Positions 26,033 to 29,003 of a stretch of 29,003 nt of DNA are shown in pieces. This stretch comes from Nemertoderma westbladi. Taxonomy: Eukaryota > Xenacoelomorpha > Nemertodermatida > Nemertodermatidae. The notes below the pieces were generated by a model that searched no databases, had not been told where the DNA came from, and saw only the letters and a program-made list of their open reading frames with translations. The position numbers and the translations under genes are program-made. Location: assembly GCA_032718475.1 (NCBI GenBank), contig JAUCBJ010000078.1, positions 1 to 29,003 on the forward strand, written 5' to 3'. The first letter of the stretch is position 1; each line of letters starts with the position of its first letter.

Positions 26033-29003
26033 GAATGGGAAGATGATGCTAGTGAGGGAGACGATTCAACTGAGGGAATTCCATACTCCTCAGATAATGA
26101 CGATGTTCACCAGCTTTTTGATGAGGAGAATACCATCGATCTCCTTAAAGAAAACGAGGCTTGGCAAAACCAAGTGAACTTATGTCAACTTCTCTATCCA
26201 TCTGAACGAGAAGCTTATAACGACGAGTTAAATGACGTCATTGAGCGTCATAATGCCAAGATTCGGGATGAACATGCCGTACGATTCTTTACGCAAGAGG
26301 CGGTAGAGCCCAATTCCTACGATAAAGCCTTGTCGGTGGAAGAGGAAAGGGCCAAGCAGATCCAAGAGACAACTACATGTTTCCTCAAAGATCAAGGTAG
26401 GTATGAAGTCGGTTTACCTTTCCGCAAGAAAGAACCGAAGTTCATCAATAACAGACCTTTGGCGGAAAAAAGAATCGCGCAACTCCATCGACGCCTTACG
26501 GCTAATTCTTCAGCGAAAGCCATGTATCAAACACAGCTGGAAAAATTTATTAATAAGGGATACGCGGAGAGAGTACCGGAAGAAACACCTGTGACTGAAA
26601 GAACGTATTATTTAACTCACCATTACGTTCCTAAACCCGGTAAACCACACGAAGTGAGAGTAGTGTTTGATGGCTCCGCTCTTTACATGGGTCAATCCCT
26701 TAACTCTGAATTGTTACCCGGACCCAACTTGCTTCAATCTTTGTTGGGAATTCTTTTAAGATTGAGACAATATTCGATTGCTTTCGCCTCCGATATAGAA
26801 GGCATGTTCTTACAAGTCAAGGTGTTAGATAGGGATCGAGATAGTCTACGATTTCTGTGGTGGCCCGAAGGAGACCTCAACCAGAAACCGGTGGAGTACT
26901 GGATGACCATCCAGGCCTTTGGGATAATCTCAAGCCCTTCCAACGCCTGTTCGGTAGTGCGTACCACTGCAGAGGACAACAGAGAGGCCTTCTCTAAGGA
27001 AGTGATCGACAACATCAAGAGAGACATATACATGGACGACAATCTGAAGTCCCTTCCATCAGTTGAGGAAGCCATTGAGGTCGCTAAAGGAACGGTAGAG
27101 TGCTTAAAAAGAGGTGGTTTTCGATTAACAAAATTCACCAGCAACTCCCGTGAGTTTCTGGAGTCGATTCCTGCGGAAGATCGAGGAGCGAAAGATCTCG
27201 ATTTGATCAAAGATGATCTGCCAGAAACCAAGACACTCGGCTTGAAATGGGACACAGAGCGAGATATCCTGTTTTTCCAATTAAAACAGCGAGATAATCC
27301 AGTTCGAACCAAACGGATTTGCTTAAGTATACTGAGCACTTATTTCGATCCATTGGGATTTATTAGCCCAGTTATATTGATTGCTCGTAGTTTGGTACAA
27401 CAAATGTGGCTTGAAAACCACTCATGGGACGATCCACTTAAGGGGGAATTATTGAAGCAGTGGATGAAGTGGGAAGATTCGCTGCCAGCTATCGAAGATT
27501 TTATAATTTCCCGCTCATATTTTGGTCATGTTCTCCCTACGTATTCCTATCAACTCCATGTGTTTGGAGACGCCAGCGATATGGGAATCGGTATAGTAGC
27601 CTACTTAAGAGTGGAAACTCCGGATGGAATCAAAGTCGCCTTGGTTACTTCTAAGGCATTAATCAACAACAAGTTGAAAGTTCCTCGAGCGGAGTTGAAA
27701 GCGGCTCTATACGCTACAGCCATCGGCCGGAATGTAACCGAACAGATTGACTATCCATTAGAGAAAACTGTCTATTGGACCGACGCTTTACTCGTGTTAG
27801 AGTATATAACCAATGAAGTCTGTCAGTTCAGCGTCTTCGTTACCAACAGGGTAGCCATCATACTTAGTCGCACGACGATGGACCAATGGAGACATTGCCC
27901 CGGAACGATTAATCCAGCAGACATCGCGTCCCGAGGAGCGACTCCAAAGGAATTGGTAAATACTCCCGAATGGTTAGGAGGACCCGACTTTCTCTACAGG
28001 GAAGAAGAAGAATGGCCTCCTCATCTCACAACAGCAGAGATCAGACAGGCCAAGGGAGCGGAGAAAGTTAAACCCAAAACTCGAGCGAGTAAATCGAAGT
28101 TGTTTAAACCTGCGGTTGATCTATCTGTATTATTTACTTCCGGAGATGATGCTTTGGATCAGAAACCCACCGCCACGACGAGAGAAGTCTTGGAAATCCG
28201 TGACAAGGATTGGAAATCTGGAATACCAGATATTTCGCAAGGACTCTCACCTCTCTTGCAGCGAGCGATACGTCACTACAGTTCCTGGAATCGGCTCTGT
28301 AAAGCTGTTACCTATTTGAAACGATGTTTTCATCATCGTTACTCCGGGACAAAGACCAATAGTGATGATGCTCCATCAACATCTGCAAGAGTCCATGTTG
28401 TTAAAGATCTTCCTAAATACAAGATATCCGACAGGTTTCTAAAGGAGAAGATCAGTTACCAGGAGCATGATGAAACCAACAAACAGATGCTGAGACTTCT
28501 ACAATGTTATGAGGATTCCGATAAGTATTTCCTGTTGTTAAGAAATCCGCAGATGCGCTTAAGGGATCGCTTCTCTAGTACCATGATAGATGGGTTAATA
28601 CGTGTTGGGGGTCGGCTAACAAACGCCCCATTATCCTTTGACACTAAGTTTCCCATACTTATTAGAAATCTTGACATACAAATCAAGATAATTGTAGATG
28701 TTCATAGCAAACTGTACCATGCTGGTAGAGAACGAGTTCTGAGCGAAATTCGAACTCGCTACTATTTTTATAAACCCCGTAGGGCTCTGAACCAAGTTCT
28801 TAGGAACTGCATACCCTGTAGGAAAGCATTCAGTAGGCCTTTAACACAGCGAGAGGCAGAATTACCTAGGGAAAGAGTAAGCTTCTATGAACCACCCTTT
28901 ACTAATACCGGTGTGGATTTATTTGGCCCTATTGAAGTATATCGTGCCCGGACTATAGTCAAGAGATGGTGTGTCATCTTCGTTTGTATGACTTGTAGAG
29001 CTA
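24869..29003 (+). CDS. BEL/Pao Pol polyprotein, 3' truncated by the window
   Basis: The frame is open from 24869 to the window end (about 1,378 codons) with no stop. In order: zinc knuckles CALCDGTHYLNRC, CYNCLRQGHQRRTC and CAKCGAKHH (25016-25210); aspartic protease LLDSGSTGTFID (25541) within a DUF1758-type domain; RT with VRVVFDGSA, ASDIEGMFLQV and catalytic YMDD (27029-27040); RNase H with FGDAS, PRAEL, YWTDALL and PADIASR, keeping all four acidic residues; integrase zinc finger HSKLYH...CIPC (about 28700-28820); and the first catalytic Asp in GVDLFGP (28916). It lies in +1 relative to Gag. The first in-frame codons contain no ATG, so it is expected to be made as a fusion. Confidence 0.93.

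Larger units (their letters stand above)
21693..29003 (+). mobile_element. BEL/Pao LTR retrotransposon, 3' end beyond the window
   Basis: Three long frames in order: a large coiled-coil ORF, a Gag of the DUF1759 type, and a Pol with protease, RT, RNase H and integrase in BEL/Pao order (integrase last). All three are open over their visible length. No envelope-like frame is visible. The 5' end lies somewhere in 19449-21692 and the 3' LTR is not in the window. Recent activity is possible. Confidence 0.9.

Noticed and set aside
26734-27339. 201-codon minus-strand frame
   Set aside because: It is antisense to the BEL/Pao RT domain, whose plus-strand frame holds all the motifs.
1-29003. tRNA, rRNA or host protein-coding genes
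   Set aside because: No clear A/B-box tRNA structure, rRNA core or non-transposon protein domain was seen on either strand.

Overview
This is animal DNA, most likely from an invertebrate, and it is almost entirely transposable elements. No host gene, tRNA or rRNA gene was recognised. The evidence for a metazoan is the mix of families: Penelope-like elements (PLEs) with GIY-YIG and reverse transcriptase (RT) pieces, CR1/L2-type LINEs with apurinic endonuclease domains (one with a 2A-like peptide), RTE-like LINE 3' ends, and a BEL/Pao LTR retrotransposon. Non-coding DNA is AT-rich with many short palindromes built on ACCGGT and AGGCCT. I cannot name the species.

Layout. 1-1800: a dispersed repeat (second copy at 19.26 kb), then an internally deleted PLE (RT N-terminal piece joined to a GIY-YIG domain), a 264-bp tandem duplication, and a well-formed hammerhead ribozyme motif. 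1800-3230: no gene. 3228-3427: a 114-bp minisatellite. 3483-4155: a 5'-truncated non-LTR insertion with a PD-(D/E)XK-like C-terminus, framed by an exact 13-bp target-site duplication. 4368-4841: a LINE ORF1 fragment. 4840-5765: an AT-rich minisatellite with a 117-bp higher-order period.

6217-14187 is a nested pair. An older, decayed CR1/L2-like LINE (here LINE A: 2A-like peptide, endonuclease, RT) is split in its ORF2 by a younger CR1-like LINE (LINE B, about 7268-11820). Both LINE B reading frames are open. Its ORF2 has no usable ATG and overlaps the end of ORF1 in the -1 frame. A canonical slippery heptamer, G_GGA_AAC, lies three bases before the ORF1 stop, which suggests that a -1 ribosomal frameshift makes an ORF1-ORF2 fusion.

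14595-15215 is a second array of the 114-bp minisatellite. It is followed by a minus-strand PLE RT pseudogene, a 157-bp inverted copy of part of that PLE fused to an RTE-like 3' end, and an opposing RTE-like 3' end. 18.1-21.7 kb has no genes but holds hairpins, the second copy of the first repeat, a 288-bp tandem duplication and palindrome-rich DNA. It probably includes the LTR/leader of the last element, although the LTR edges cannot be fixed.

21693-29003 is a BEL/Pao retrotransposon running off the right edge. It has three open frames in a +1/+1 ladder: an 834-aa ORF with an Ala/Glu/Lys-rich coiled coil, a Gag (DUF1759-like) frame, and a Pol frame with zinc knuckles, aspartic protease, RT, RNase H and the start of integrase. 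An unexplained cluster of consensus 5' splice-site sequences (AGGTAAGT) lies across its gag-pol junction.
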